From NCBI RefSeq assembly GCF_021432385.1, contig NZ_JAEACT010000004.1:1106001-1170000 (forward strand): DNA of 64,000 nt. The letters are read 5' to 3'. The translations under genes were made by a program, and so were the position numbers. A model generated the notes under the pieces. The model ran no database searches. It had not been told where the DNA came from and worked only from the letters and a program-made list of their open reading frames with translations. Shown in pieces: positions 9,460 to 18,851 of the stretch (position 1 is the first letter of the stretch; every line of letters starts with the position of its first letter). This stretch comes from Clostridium hydrogenum. GTDB taxonomy: Bacteria; Bacillota; Clostridia; Clostridiales; Clostridiaceae.

Positions 9460-11124
9460 CTATTTAAATAATTTTGCTCTTCTCTTTGCTTCTTTTGTAA
9501 GTGAGGCTAGATATGTCTTTACATCCGCTTTAGTTTTTAGTTCATTTTGATATTGATTCCAACAAGAATCAAAATCACTAGTTTTACCTATAATAACTTT
9601 TGGAAGCCACTGTTTTTTAACATCATCCATTTTTGCATAGGCTATTTGTGCTGGATCTGTTGCTGCCAATGTATTGACATATGAATAAATAGGGAACCAA
9701 GGTTCATTCTTCTTTTCTGGTGCTGGACCAAAATCTGTCCATTTCGTATATCCATAACCTTTAAGAACTTCTTTATCTATAGCAGTTAAGGTTGATTGGA
9801 ATTCACCTGGTTGATCATTTGGTGTCATAGCGTTAATTCCGTCTTTTTGCAAACCAGTATAGTTAGGTAAATTTGCATAAGTACATAAATTAGCATGAAT
9901 CCAATCTTGATTTCTTTGCTCATCTCTTTGTTTTTGAGTTCTGTAATATACGCCCTTACTATCTACTTCATAATCAATACCTTTTTCGCCCCAATTTCTT
10001 AATGTTTCTATTTCAGGAGATAGTAAATCATTAAGTGCTTTTAAAGCGCCTGGTAAATCTTTGCAACTAGTTGTAATTCCAATACCACTACCTGCATTTA
10101 CATTTGGTAATGATCTATAATGTGCTTTTACATTAGGATAAATAGTTAAATCAAATGGTACATAAGTTCTTTCATCTTCATTTCTTTGTTTTAATGCATC
10201 TTCTGCAGTTTGGAATTGCCAATGTTGATCAACCATTCCAAGTACCCTACCTGTTGAAAGCTTAGAAATATATTGATCTTTAGATGCTGTAAATGTTTGA
10301 GAGTCTATAATTCCCTTATTATATTCTTCATTTAATTTTTTAAAATAAGCCTTTGCTTCTGGAATTGAATCATAACTTTTAGCTGTTATTGTTTGAGGAT
10401 CTATGATTGCCTTTCCATCATTAGGATATCCTGCTAAGAATTGAGGTGGATTTTCTAAACAGAAGCCACAATTACTCTGACCATCGCATAGAATGTCAAA
10501 TCCAATAGTTGGTTGGCCATTTATAGTTGGATGAGCAGCCTTATATTTTTCAATTACATCAAAATATTGATCTAGAGTTTTAATTTTAGGATAACCAGCC
10601 CACTTTACAACTGCTTTTTGAAGCCAAAAAGCTTCATCACCATAATCCTGTTTCATGTCTTTTCCTTGAACAGATCCGAATTGATTTATATAGTAAATAT
10701 GTCCATCAGGTTGTCTCAACTTATTCCAATCACCAGCGGAATAAAAGTTTTTAATATTAGGATATTTATCCCAATACTTATCTATCGGAATAAATGCATG
10801 AGCGTCTAGTAATGCTTTTGTTGCTTCACCTCCATCTATAAAGTCTGTATAATTACCGCCAGCAATCATTACTCCAACTCTTTCCTTGCCGGTTTGACCT
10901 GTAAGATATGTTTCATTTAATTTAGCACCTATTTTTTTTGCAATTACATTTTGTACCCTATTGCCTTTTGTAAGTTCTGTTCCTGTAGTAGCATAGAATA
11001 CTGAAAACTCTTTTATTTTGCCATCACTTGAAGTTTGACTTGTATTGCTTTGGCACCCTGAAAAAACACTTAATGCCATTACCCCTGTTAAGAGCACACT
11101 TAAAAATGATTTTCTTTTTATCAC
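9460..11124 (-). CDS. Extracellular sugar-binding lipoprotein (LplA type)
   Basis: A 554-residue solute-binding protein. It starts at GTG with a strong GGGGGAGAGG site, has a lipoprotein signal (MIKRKSFLSVLLTG ... VFSGC, lipidated Cys at about residue 23), then a large type 1 extracellular_binding domain. At about 550 residues it matches the LplA/YtcQ group rather than the 400-residue maltose-type proteins. It is membrane-anchored outside the cell and delivers oligosaccharides to the two permeases encoded downstream. As the first gene of the cluster it carries the main promoter and an operator-like site. Confidence 0.9.
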   Translation of the reverse strand: MIKRKSFLSVLLTGVMALSVFSGCQSNTSQTSSDGKIKEFSVFYATTGTELTKGNRVQNVIAKKIGAKLNETYLTGQTGKERVGVMIAGGNYTDFIDGGEATKALLDAHAFIPIDKYWDKYPNIKNFYSAGDWNKLRQPDGHIYYINQFGSVQGKDMKQDYGDEAFWLQKAVVKWAGYPKIKTLDQYFDVIEKYKAAHPTINGQPTIGFDILCDGQSNCGFCLENPPQFLAGYPNDGKAIIDPQTITAKSYDSIPEAKAYFKKLNEEYNKGIIDSQTFTASKDQYISKLSTGRVLGMVDQHWQFQTAEDALKQRNEDERTYVPFDLTIYPNVKAHYRSLPNVNAGSGIGITTSCKDLPGALKALNDLLSPEIETLRNWGEKGIDYEVDSKGVYYRTQKQRDEQRNQDWIHANLCTYANLPNYTGLQKDGINAMTPNDQPGEFQSTLTAIDKEVLKGYGYTKWTDFGPAPEKKNEPWFPIYSYVNTLAATDPAQIAYAKMDDVKKQWLPKVIIGKTSDFDSCWNQYQNELKTKADVKTYLASLTKEAKRRAKLFK

Positions 11125-11175
11125 TTACCTCTCCCCCTTATGATCCTGTTTATATACTATTTTTATGTTTATTTT

Positions 11176-11228
11176 TGTAAACGTTTTGCTTACATGTAAA
11201 GCTTATCATTGTTATATATTTGTATCAA
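11176..11228 (-). promoter_or_regulatory. lplA-like promoter with cre-like site and TTACATGTAA palindrome
   Basis: On the minus strand TTGATA and TAAGCT are 17 nt apart (11200-11228). Immediately downstream are the palindrome TTACATGTAA (11190-11199) and a LacI/CcpA-like AAAACGTTTACA (11176-11187). Operators just after the -10 would repress by blocking RNA polymerase. The cre match is imperfect. Confidence 0.5.
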
Positions 11229-11295
11229 CCTAACAAATTATATAAAAAACATAAAAAAATATATATATTTCTATAACTAGTGTATTTTTACTTAT

Positions 11296-11324
11296 TTGTA
11301 CTTTATAATGATAAGTGTTATTAT
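11296..11324 (+). promoter_or_regulatory. Candidate promoter of the YesL-like gene
   Basis: TTGTAC and TATTAT are 17 nt apart on the plus strand, about 114 bp upstream of the chosen start. With the minus-strand promoter it makes 11125-11437 a divergent control region. The rest of that stretch is AT-rich with no further feature seen. Confidence 0.5.
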
Positions 11325-11437
11325 ACCATTGAAAACCATTACAAAAAAAGGAAACTTAACACACTAAATTTTATAGTAAACTAAAAAATTTAATTATGTT
11401 TTGTATTTTAAGTAAGCAGAAAGGAATTGATATAATC

Positions 11438-12112
11438 ATGAAAAAAGAATTTTACGATAGACCATTTTATATAATAACAAATTATATTATTGGATTTTTT
11501 CTAGGTAGCATTTATTTAGGTATTTGCAATATACTTCTTTTACTCTACTTTGTCTTTATAACAAACTCACAAAATAATTTAAACTTATTTTTATTATTTA
11601 TTTTTCTCATCCCCTTAGGTCCATCCTTAGGTGCACTATACTCCACTAATGGTAAATTACTACGTGAGAAAGATATAGAATTTTCCTCATACTTTTGGAA
11701 TTCGTATAAAAACAATTTTGTATCTCATTTAAAACCATGGCTAATAGAACTTACTACAATCACTCTATTACTAATAGATTATTATCAAATACCACAAAGT
11801 GGATTTCGCATAGTTTTTGCTATACTTCTTGTAATTATATTTTTATTAAGCTTGTTTACACTAGCAATAAACTCTATATTTCAGCTTAAATTAAAAGATT
11901 TATTTATGGTATCACTTTACTACATGATAAAGAAACTCCCAATAACTATATTAAAAATCATAATCATTGGACTAGCATATGCCCTATGTAAGAATATACC
12001 AATTATATCTTTGGTTTTTATACCTAGCATACTTTTCTTTATATTTTATTATTATGACAAAATTATCTTTATAGAGCTTAAAAATAGATCACTATCATCT
12101 AGCAATAATTGA
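11438..12112 (+). CDS. YesL/DUF624 family integral membrane protein
   Basis: A protein of about 224 residues with about five hydrophobic segments; the start FYDRPFYIITNYI followed by a TM is typical of YesL (DUF624). Members lie next to LplABC importers and YesMN sensors in many Firmicutes, but their biochemical role is not established. The ATG at 11438 was chosen over 11396, which has no ribosome site; AAAGGA lies upstream of 11438, somewhat far. The gene diverges from the importer and converges on the esterase gene. A role in assembly or control of the importer is inference only. Confidence 0.8.
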   Translation: MKKEFYDRPFYIITNYIIGFFLGSIYLGICNILLLLYFVFITNSQNNLNLFLLFIFLIPLGPSLGALYSTNGKLLREKDIEFSSYFWNSYKNNFVSHLKPWLIELTTITLLLIDYYQIPQSGFRIVFAILLVIIFLLSLFTLAINSIFQLKLKDLFMVSLYYMIKKLPITILKIIIIGLAYALCKNIPIISLVFIPSILFFIFYYYDKIIFIELKNRSLSSSNN

Positions 12113-12130
12113 TTACTTTTCTTCAATAAA

Positions 12131-12232
12131 CAAGAAAAATATAGGCGTTTTATAAGTTTTACTATGCCGCACATAAGGTTTTATGAGTGGTTCGTAAAAA
12201 ATAATGCCTATATTTTTCACATGCTCCTATAG
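12131..12232. repeat. P-family nested hairpin repeat, copy 1
   Basis: Outer arms AAAAATATAGGC and GCCTATATTTTT enclose a TTTTAC/GTAAAA middle stem and an inner CACATAA/TTATG hairpin. It lies between two convergent genes and probably works as a two-way terminator. Related copies are at 32336, 33850 and 57961. Confidence 0.75.
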
Positions 12233-12271
12233 AATATCTTTTTTTTCACAGCCCCCTGCACAGATTTACAT

Positions 12272-14167
12272 TTATAATTGCTTATCTGTTCTAAATGGTG
12301 ATGCTGGTAAACCTTCTCTATTATATAAATTAGCACCCTCTGGGTTATCTGCCCATGCATATCTAACAGCAGTAGGCTTAGCAATAGCTTCATTCCAAAC
12401 TACAACTTCATTATCCTTTATTTCAGCTTTCGCCCACACAAACTTTTTATCTACACCACAAATTGAAAATTGGCTTAAATCCGCATTTCCATGCGTACAT
12501 AAACCGCTACCAACATCAGTAAAGGATATTACTATTTTATTTTCTTCAACTCTCATAGCCTTATAAATCGGTCCTGAATAAACTAAGTCTTCTTCTCCAT
12601 ATGCTACTTTTCTAGCTGCCAGTGCAAGACGTTCACCCACATCTTTTTTATTCAAGGGATGAAGATCATTCCATTCTCCTACATCAATAGCCACTGCCAT
12701 TGCCGTATTTTTAGTAACCTTAAATGTTTCAAGTTGAGCCTCTCTAAGTTCCGCCCAATTACTTTCACCTGGTTCTTTCTTAGCTTTCATGAAATTAGGA
12801 AGCTGGACATATAAAAATGGGAAATCTCCTTGCTTCCATTTCTCTCTCCAATTTAATATCAAACGAACAAACATATCCTTATATTCCTTAGGCATGTCCG
12901 TATTGGATTCACCTTGATACCAAATAACACCTTTAATTTGATAATTCGTTACAGGGGCTAAAATTCCATTGTACAAGCATAATGGAACTGATGGGAAAAA
13001 TGTTACTGAAGGCAATGGATTCTCTACAGAAACACCTATGTGGTATCTCCATTTTCCCCTTAAATCGATTTTTTTGTCTCCAACAGTTATTTCACAAGGC
13101 TTACCTTCTGTAAATTCACCATTACCATTATTACTGATAACCCTAATTACAATAGTATTTTTTCCATCTTGAAGCAGGTTCTTAGGAATATTATATCTTC
13201 TTGGTGGATATTGATAAGCTGTTGTTCCTACCAATTTACCATTTATATAAACAGCATCACTATCTGTAATAGTCCCAAGCAAAATCATTGCAGGTTTACC
13301 AAGCATTGCTTTTGGAAGATCAACTTCCTTTCTAAACCACACGGAACCTTTTAAATCCCCTATTTTCTCATTTTTAAAGCAGACTGGTAAATTAATAATA
13401 TCCCAATCAGAAATATCGCAGCTTGGATCAAACCATGGCTTTTCTGGATTGGCTAGACCCTCATCATTTTCATCTATATTTTTATACCATTGTTCACAGC
13501 CTTCCTGATCATCTTTTCTAACTTTATTGAAGTAAGCATCATCCTTAAACTTATCTGCTATATTCATTGATCTTGGAAATTCCTTCAATGCTTCTTCACT
13601 TAACCAAGATTCAACGCAGGAACCACCTATGGCTGTTTTAATCAAGCCTATTGGTACTTTATATTGTTCATACAAGGCTTTTGCAAAGAAGTATCCAACA
13701 CCCGAAAAATCAAGAATACTTTCTGGGTCTACTCCCTTCCATTCACCTGTCTCTACATCTTCTATGGCTTCTTTAAATTCATATCTTTCCGGAACAATAA
13801 ATTGTCTTATATATGGATTTCTTGCATTGCCAACTTCATCTTCATAAATTACTTTTATACGACTTATAGGCAGCTGCATATTTGATTGTCCTGTACAAGC
13901 CCATACATCACCTATTAATATATCCTTTATAACTGCCGTACCGCTTCCTTCTATTTTCATACTGTAAGGTCCACCTGCTTCTAATTCTTCTAAAACAATT
14001 TTCCACTTTCCATTAGAAGCAGTTACACAATTATACACCTTATCCATGAAATATACGGTTACCTTTTCATTAGCTACATCATATCCCCAAATTTTAACCT
14101 TTACATTTCTCTGCAAAACCATTCCATCACTTATAAGCCTTGGAAGCCTAAATTGATTATTTACCAT
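12272..14167 (-). CDS. Sialate O-acetylesterase-like carbohydrate esterase
   Basis: A 631-residue SGNH-fold esterase of the SASA family. There is an N-terminal beta domain (MVLQRN, as in 9-O-acetylesterases), then the nucleophile block GQSNM (S95), a jelly-roll-like insertion around residues 235-375, a second block GVIWYQGESNTD, and a late DLHPLNKKDVGERLA holding the catalytic His. There is no signal peptide. In hemicellulose loci such enzymes remove acetyl groups from xylan or oligosaccharides, and the neighbouring GH43 and importer genes favour that role over sialic acid. The ATG follows a GGGGAT site. It converges on the YesL gene across a hairpin repeat. A palindromic operator candidate lies upstream. 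Confidence 0.85.
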   Translation of the reverse strand: MVNNQFRLPRLISDGMVLQRNVKVKIWGYDVANEKVTVYFMDKVYNCVTASNGKWKIVLEELEAGGPYSMKIEGSGTAVIKDILIGDVWACTGQSNMQLPISRIKVIYEDEVGNARNPYIRQFIVPERYEFKEAIEDVETGEWKGVDPESILDFSGVGYFFAKALYEQYKVPIGLIKTAIGGSCVESWLSEEALKEFPRSMNIADKFKDDAYFNKVRKDDQEGCEQWYKNIDENDEGLANPEKPWFDPSCDISDWDIINLPVCFKNEKIGDLKGSVWFRKEVDLPKAMLGKPAMILLGTITDSDAVYINGKLVGTTAYQYPPRRYNIPKNLLQDGKNTIVIRVISNNGNGEFTEGKPCEITVGDKKIDLRGKWRYHIGVSVENPLPSVTFFPSVPLCLYNGILAPVTNYQIKGVIWYQGESNTDMPKEYKDMFVRLILNWREKWKQGDFPFLYVQLPNFMKAKKEPGESNWAELREAQLETFKVTKNTAMAVAIDVGEWNDLHPLNKKDVGERLALAARKVAYGEEDLVYSGPIYKAMRVEENKIVISFTDVGSGLCTHGNADLSQFSICGVDKKFVWAKAEIKDNEVVVWNEAIAKPTAVRYAWADNPEGANLYNREGLPASPFRTDKQL

Positions 14168-14206
14168 TTATAATACATCCCCTTTAAATTCAACTAACAA
14201 AATCGT

Positions 14207-14232
14207 TTACATGGACTATGGAACCCATGTAA
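14207..14232. promoter_or_regulatory. Inverted repeat TTACATGG / CCATGTAA upstream of the esterase
   Basis: Two perfect 8-bp arms (14207-14214 and 14225-14232) flank a 10-bp spacer about 40 bp upstream of the esterase start. A related palindrome (TATTTACATG / CATGTAAATA) lies upstream of the GH16 gene, and TTACATGTAA upstream of the importer. A shared regulator is inferred. Confidence 0.45.
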
Positions 14233-14408
14233 GCTCCTTCAAAACGAACACCAATTTTTTCTTATTGAATTCCAGACCATCATTGAAAAACTTTTTAAAG
14301 TAACTTTTTAAAGTAACTTTATTATATCATAATGTGGTAAATACTCAATGATTTATTTATTGGGTGGAATTAAAAAATACATAGAAAGTTTATATGTATA
14401 GTGGAACT

Positions 14409-14650
14409 AACAAATTACAATTTTTAGAGCAGAGTACAAAGAAGGATGATTTACCTTTCGCTTCTCTCAGGTAAATCTTAAACTTAAATGGTGTCAGCTT
14501 CGCTGAGCACCATGTATAGTGCGATTGCGTAAGCAATAAAAAAATAAGTTTTCAGATTTTTCGTAGTGCTAACGGAGAAAAATCCTCCTTCATTGTACTC
14601 TGTACTCTATACTTTGTACTTTGGCTTCTCCTCGACAAATTGTAATTTAC
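14409..14650. repeat. R-family modular hairpin array, copy 1
   Basis: The outer ends AAATTACAATTT and AAATTGTAATTT are inverted. Inside are AGAGTACAAAG and its complement, then four small hairpins: GATTTACC/GGTAAATC, a GCTTCGCTGAGC-type hairpin, TTGCGTAAGCAA, and GATTTTTC-type arms. It fills most of the gap between the esterase start and the end of the metallo-beta-lactamase gene; no gene is seen in 14168-14697. Confidence 0.85.
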
Positions 14651-14697
14651 AAGTATGCCTTATTACTCATACTTTCCATATTTTAAATGATCTTTCC

Positions 14698-17178
14698 TCA
14701 AATATGTAGCCTACATCCAGTAACCTCTTGAAATTCCTCTACTATCTTCCCAAAAGCTCCTTCCTCTCCATCTTCAACTTTCAAAGTAACTTCCATTGTT
14801 CCTAAATTAAAGGATGGGTTTTTCTTTAATTTAATTCCTGCTTTTGCACAAAGTCTTACTGCAATATTAAGAATTTCATTTTGGTTTACCGAATTTGATA
14901 TACCTATATTCCAGCCTATATCTCTTGCCATAAGCTCTAGTTTTCCTATATATTTTCTTCCTATTACAGGTGAAATAAAACTGAGTTCCATATTGCCTTT
15001 AGTTTTTATACTCTTCTTATACGGCTTATGCTTTTCAGTTTCAAAACAAGTATCTATATATTTAAATGCATCATTTTGCTCCATTATAGGTGCATCTCCT
15101 GCTGACACTGTGCATTTTTCATTTATATTAGCATTTTTATTATTTCCCTGAAAAACTATATCAAAACCTGTGCTACTCTTGAATTTCTCTTCAAGTTTCT
15201 TGTTATCCTTTACTTCGTCATCCGTAATTACAACCACTTTATCTTCATTAAACAAAAACGATATTTTTTTAATATTTAAATCTATAAACAATGTCCTTAT
15301 TAAATTTTCTACTGCATTGCTATTGGTTTCTTTATTAATTTCAACCTTCCAAGCAAATTTATCTTCAAATTCAGCTATTATATTGTTTATTTTTTCATCC
15401 ACTACTTTAGGGAAATCGAACACAAGAATAATCTTTTTTTCTTCTAATTTAATGCTTATTTTCTTAAAATCATACTCACCAAAATAATCCTTAACTAAAT
15501 CATTTATTTCGTTTGGCTTTAATTCCTTTGGAGCAAGCTCTTCTTCAACCTCTTCTTCGCTTCTTGCTTTAAACATAAAAAATCTTCTAGCATCATTATC
15601 AAAATAAGGTGAACTTAATAGTATATTTTTTATATTTTCAATTTCCTCTGAATTAAATACAGCATTTCCCTTCCATATAATAAGCAATTCCTCTATTGTA
15701 AACAATCTTTCATAATAATTTTCTCTTGTAAATTTCCAAAGCTTTTCTATATTTTCTTCGTTAATTTCTTCCTTGCTTCCCACCAAATATTGAAGCTGCC
15801 TTTTCAATTGTTTTCTAGGAACTCTTATATTTACACCTATAGTTTCACCAGCTTTAGGAACGTATACCCTTGCTGGTGCTTCTCTAGCTACTTCACCGGC
15901 TAGCCCCTCAATAACGCTTTCTTCACCATGTACAAGGAAAATGTTTCTTGGACTTAACTGCTGAATTAATGCCTTTATCTCACTTTTGTCGGCATGAGCT
16001 GACAATCCAACCTTTTCTATGGTACATTTTACAGGTACTTTTTTGCTATTTATCTCCATCGTTCTTTCTTCTTTTGGAAGTTCCAATAAATTTAAAAGCT
16101 TTCTTCCCGGCGCCTCTTCATCCTGATAACCAGTTATAACAATATATCCATTTTCCATTCCAGCTATTTTTTCTCCATAGGATTGGCTTGGTCCACCTGT
16201 CATCATTCCAGAACTCGATATGACAACTACAGTTTCCTTTGAATCAAAAAGCTTTTCTCTCTCTTCTCTATTCTCTACAGGAGAAATATTATCATCATAA
16301 AAGGGCTCAATTCCCCTTAATACCTTCTTTCCAAGGCTTCCTTTTAAATAAAGCGGATTGCTTTTATATACCCTATTTATATTCTTTATCATTCCATCAA
16401 CATAAATTTTAACTTTTGGCAGTTTACCCTTGTTAATAGCACTTTTTATAATTAATAAAACCTCTTGAGCCCTTCCAAGTGCAAAAGCAGGTATGAGCAT
16501 TTTTCCATTGTTTTGAATACAATCCTTTATTACATCTATTAATCTATCTTCCTCTATTTCTCTGTTACTGTGAAGCTTATCTCCGTAGGTTGCCTCAAAT
16601 ATTGCTGCATCTGGTCTAAGTTTAGGTATCTTAGCCCCTTCAATAGATCTCTGCTTGAATATGGAAAAATCTCCAGAATAAAAAAGACTTCCTTCCTCTG
16701 AGGTTATGTACACGCCACTTGCGCCTGCTATATGTCCTGCTGGATAAAAGCTTAACTTTATACCAGTAATTATTTCAAATTCAACCTGATAATTAATTGT
16801 AAAAATTCTATCAAGCATAGCTTCTACATCTTTTTCTGCATATAGTGGTATTTCAGCTTCCCTACTATTCATAATCTTTAAGCTGTCATAAAGCAGTACC
16901 TTCATAAGCTCCTTTGTCATGTTATTCATATAAATTCTAGCATTAGGATATTCCTTGCTTATTAGCGGCAGTGCTCCTATGTGATCCATATGTGCATGGC
17001 TTATTATAATTGCATCAATTCCTCCGCTTTCTTGTATCATACTAAAATCCGGCAGTATATCCTTTGCCGCACCTTGTCTTATACCACAATCCATAAGCAA
17101 ATTTTTTTCTAATATTTTTACAAGTATGCAGCTAGCACCAACTTCTCTTGCTCCACCTAAAAATGATATATTCAACAT
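14698..17178 (-). CDS. Beta-CASP metallo-beta-lactamase RNase-like protein with long C-terminal extension
   Basis: An 826-residue protein. Residues 1-200 are the metallo-beta-lactamase core with zinc motif SHAHMDH (H61, H63, D65, H66) and GHIAGAS. The beta-CASP insert follows, with AFALGRAQE and SSGMMTGG. The RMMBL motif LSAHAD and HGEE end the catalytic part near residue 425. This set is typical of CPSF73-like bacterial ribonucleases. The remaining 400 or so residues are a charged extension with no family I recognise; it may bind RNA or partners. The ATG has an AAGGAGTG site. The gene is monocistronic between repeat arrays, with a good promoter and a terminator inside its leader, so conditional readthrough is likely. 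The RNA substrate is unknown. Confidence 0.82.
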   Translation of the reverse strand: MLNISFLGGAREVGASCILVKILEKNLLMDCGIRQGAAKDILPDFSMIQESGGIDAIIISHAHMDHIGALPLISKEYPNARIYMNNMTKELMKVLLYDSLKIMNSREAEIPLYAEKDVEAMLDRIFTINYQVEFEIITGIKLSFYPAGHIAGASGVYITSEEGSLFYSGDFSIFKQRSIEGAKIPKLRPDAAIFEATYGDKLHSNREIEEDRLIDVIKDCIQNNGKMLIPAFALGRAQEVLLIIKSAINKGKLPKVKIYVDGMIKNINRVYKSNPLYLKGSLGKKVLRGIEPFYDDNISPVENREEREKLFDSKETVVVISSSGMMTGGPSQSYGEKIAGMENGYIVITGYQDEEAPGRKLLNLLELPKEERTMEINSKKVPVKCTIEKVGLSAHADKSEIKALIQQLSPRNIFLVHGEESVIEGLAGEVAREAPARVYVPKAGETIGVNIRVPRKQLKRQLQYLVGSKEEINEENIEKLWKFTRENYYERLFTIEELLIIWKGNAVFNSEEIENIKNILLSSPYFDNDARRFFMFKARSEEEVEEELAPKELKPNEINDLVKDYFGEYDFKKISIKLEEKKIILVFDFPKVVDEKINNIIAEFEDKFAWKVEINKETNSNAVENLIRTLFIDLNIKKISFLFNEDKVVVITDDEVKDNKKLEEKFKSSTGFDIVFQGNNKNANINEKCTVSAGDAPIMEQNDAFKYIDTCFETEKHKPYKKSIKTKGNMELSFISPVIGRKYIGKLELMARDIGWNIGISNSVNQNEILNIAVRLCAKAGIKLKKNPSFNLGTMEVTLKVEDGEEGAFGKIVEEFQEVTGCRLHI

Positions 17179-17194
17179 TTTTCACTCCTTAAAT

Positions 17195-17227
17195 ATATAA
17201 AAAACCCCACCATTACTTGGCAGGGAT
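17195..17227 (-). terminator. Intrinsic terminator inside the leader of the beta-CASP gene
   Basis: On the minus strand CCCTGCC and GGTGGGG pair around AAGTAAT and are followed by TTTTTT, ending about 17 nt before the start codon. It lies between the promoter at 17303-17331 and the ribosome site, so it must be read through for expression: an attenuator layout. I see no known riboswitch consensus in the leader. Confidence 0.7.
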
Positions 17228-17302
17228 GTATTTCCATATTTTGTTAATCCGTTTTTGGCATGAAGTCAATAGATTAATTATTTACCGTCATTTTATACTT
17301 AT

Positions 17303-17331
17303 ATCTTATAGCAAAAATGCAACCTTGTCAA
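17303..17331 (-). promoter_or_regulatory. Strong sigma-A promoter of the beta-CASP gene
   Basis: A perfect TTGACA (17326-17331) and TAAGAT (17303-17308) are separated by 17 nt on the minus strand. The predicted leader is about 120 nt and ends in the terminator described separately. Confidence 0.75.
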
Positions 17332-17472
17332 CTAAAATTTAGATATTTTAAGAAAAAACTAGGGAATTTATTAAAATTAGTTTGGCAAGCACGGCAAATT
17401 AATCTACTAGTAAAACAGAAGCTTTCGTTAAAGGGTATTTAACTATATAATTATTAAGCACGGAAAAAAATG

Positions 17473-18040
17473 GAGTAGAGAGTAGGGTGTAGAATGAAAA
17501 TGGGGTTGTTACTATAACATTTAATACGTAACCTAAAATTATTGCGAACCAAATCAAGTGAAGGGTTTTAATTTCGCCCTGCTCATTAAAAGGATAACTT
17601 TTTCACTTACGTGAAAAGTGAAGGGTTTAACGATGCTGTGCACGTTAAAGGTTAACTTTTCGGATAAATCCGAAAGCTAAGGTTATTTTTCCTCCGCCTT
17701 GCTACGGAAAAATTATAAATTTAAATTAAAGATTTTCCATAGCAAAGCGTAGGAAAATCATCCTTTGCTTTTCACATAAGTGAAAAAGTTCACCTTTTAA
17801 CAAGCAAAGCAAGTTAAAACCTTTCACTATTAGCTTTTTCGCCTTCTTCTTAGGCGAAAAAATTTAACTATTACTTCGTAATATTTAATATTTGTGTATA
17901 AAATGAATTTATCCCCCCTTAACCTTATATACTTAATTACTTATGGAGAGTTTGGGCGTCAGCCCATTAAGTTATAAAATTTTCTGTACCAACAGAAAAT
18001 TATCATTCACTGTACTCTGTACTCTGTCATCTGTACTCTG
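17473..18040. repeat. R-family modular hairpin array, copy 2 (large mosaic)
   Basis: A 570-bp mosaic. It starts with a degraded GTAGAGAGTAGGG tract and GGGGTTGTTAC, then ATTGCGAACC, then many hairpin modules: TTTTTCACTTACGTGAAAAG, TTTTCGGATAAATCCGAAAG, GATTTTCC and GGAAAATC arms, TTTTTCGCC/GGCGAAAAA, and a TTTGGGCGTCAGCCCA hairpin. It ends with GTACTCTGTACTCTG tracts. It occupies nearly all of the gap before the ABC-2 operon. No gene is seen in 17332-18056. Confidence 0.75.
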
Positions 18041-18056
18041 AAATTGGGGTGATTAT

Positions 18057-18851
18057 ATGATTGAATTAACCAAGATATCAAAATCTTTCAAAGTTTCCAA
18101 ACGAAATGCTGGACTTAGCAATGCAGTAAAAGCCCTTTTTAAGCGGCAATATGAAATAGTCCCTGCCTTACAGGATGTCTCCTTTACAATTAAGGAAGGT
18201 GAAATGGTTGGCTACATTGGTCCTAATGGAGCTGGGAAAAGCACTACCATAAAGATAATGAGCGGAATTTTAAATCCAGATAGCGGCAAGTGTGTTATCA
18301 ATGGAAGAACTCCTTGGAAGGATAGGATTAATCATGTTAAAAATATAGGAGTTGTCTTTGGGCAGCGCTCACAGCTTTGGTGGGATGTACCCGTCGTAGA
18401 TTCCTTTGAACTAATAAAGGAAATTTACAAAATACCTGATAACAAATTTAAAAGTAATATGCACATGCTTACAGACATGCTTAATATTGAAGAAATAATT
18501 AAAGTTCCAACAAGGCAGTTAAGCTTAGGTCAGCGCATGAGATGTGAGATAGCTGCTTCACTTCTCCATAGCCCCAAAATCTTATTTTTAGACGAGCCAA
18601 CTATAGGTTTAGATGCTGTATCAAAAATTGCGGTAAGAGATTTTATAAAAAACATAAATAAAGAAAATAAAACCACTGTAATACTCACAACCCACGATAC
18701 CCAAGACATAGAGGCGCTTACTAAAAGAATTATTTTAATTGGTAAAGGAAAAGTTCTTCTTGATGGCAGCATAGATGAATTGAAAGAAAAATTTAACGAA
18801 AGCAACATGGATGAAATAGTTGTAAAGCTTTATAAGGAGTTTAAGATATGA
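18057..18851 (+). CDS. ABC-2 type exporter ATP-binding protein
   Basis: A 264-residue ATPase with Walker A GPNGAGKST, a signature-like LSLGQRMRCEIAAS (LSLGQ, usual for this subgroup), Walker B ILFLDEPTIGLD and the H-loop TTHD. The N-terminal SKSFKVSKRNAGLSNAVKAL extension matches the group that works with two DUF990-type permeases. It is the first gene of a tight three-gene operon, and its last codons overlap the next start. The ribosome site GGGGTG lies just after an R-family repeat. Substrate unknown; drugs, peptides or lipids are all possible. Confidence 0.88.
   Translation: MIELTKISKSFKVSKRNAGLSNAVKALFKRQYEIVPALQDVSFTIKEGEMVGYIGPNGAGKSTTIKIMSGILNPDSGKCVINGRTPWKDRINHVKNIGVVFGQRSQLWWDVPVVDSFELIKEIYKIPDNKFKSNMHMLTDMLNIEEIIKVPTRQLSLGQRMRCEIAASLLHSPKILFLDEPTIGLDAVSKIAVRDFIKNINKENKTTVILTTHDTQDIEALTKRIILIGKGKVLLDGSIDELKEKFNESNMDEIVVKLYKEFKI

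Noticed and set aside
12131..12232. tRNA or small structured RNA gene
   Set aside because: The nested hairpin has no cloverleaf or known RNA signature and occurs as a repeat family.
17205..17331. Known riboswitch (preQ1, fluoride, T-box and similar) in the beta-CASP leader
   Set aside because: I could not match any consensus; only promoter and terminator are supported.
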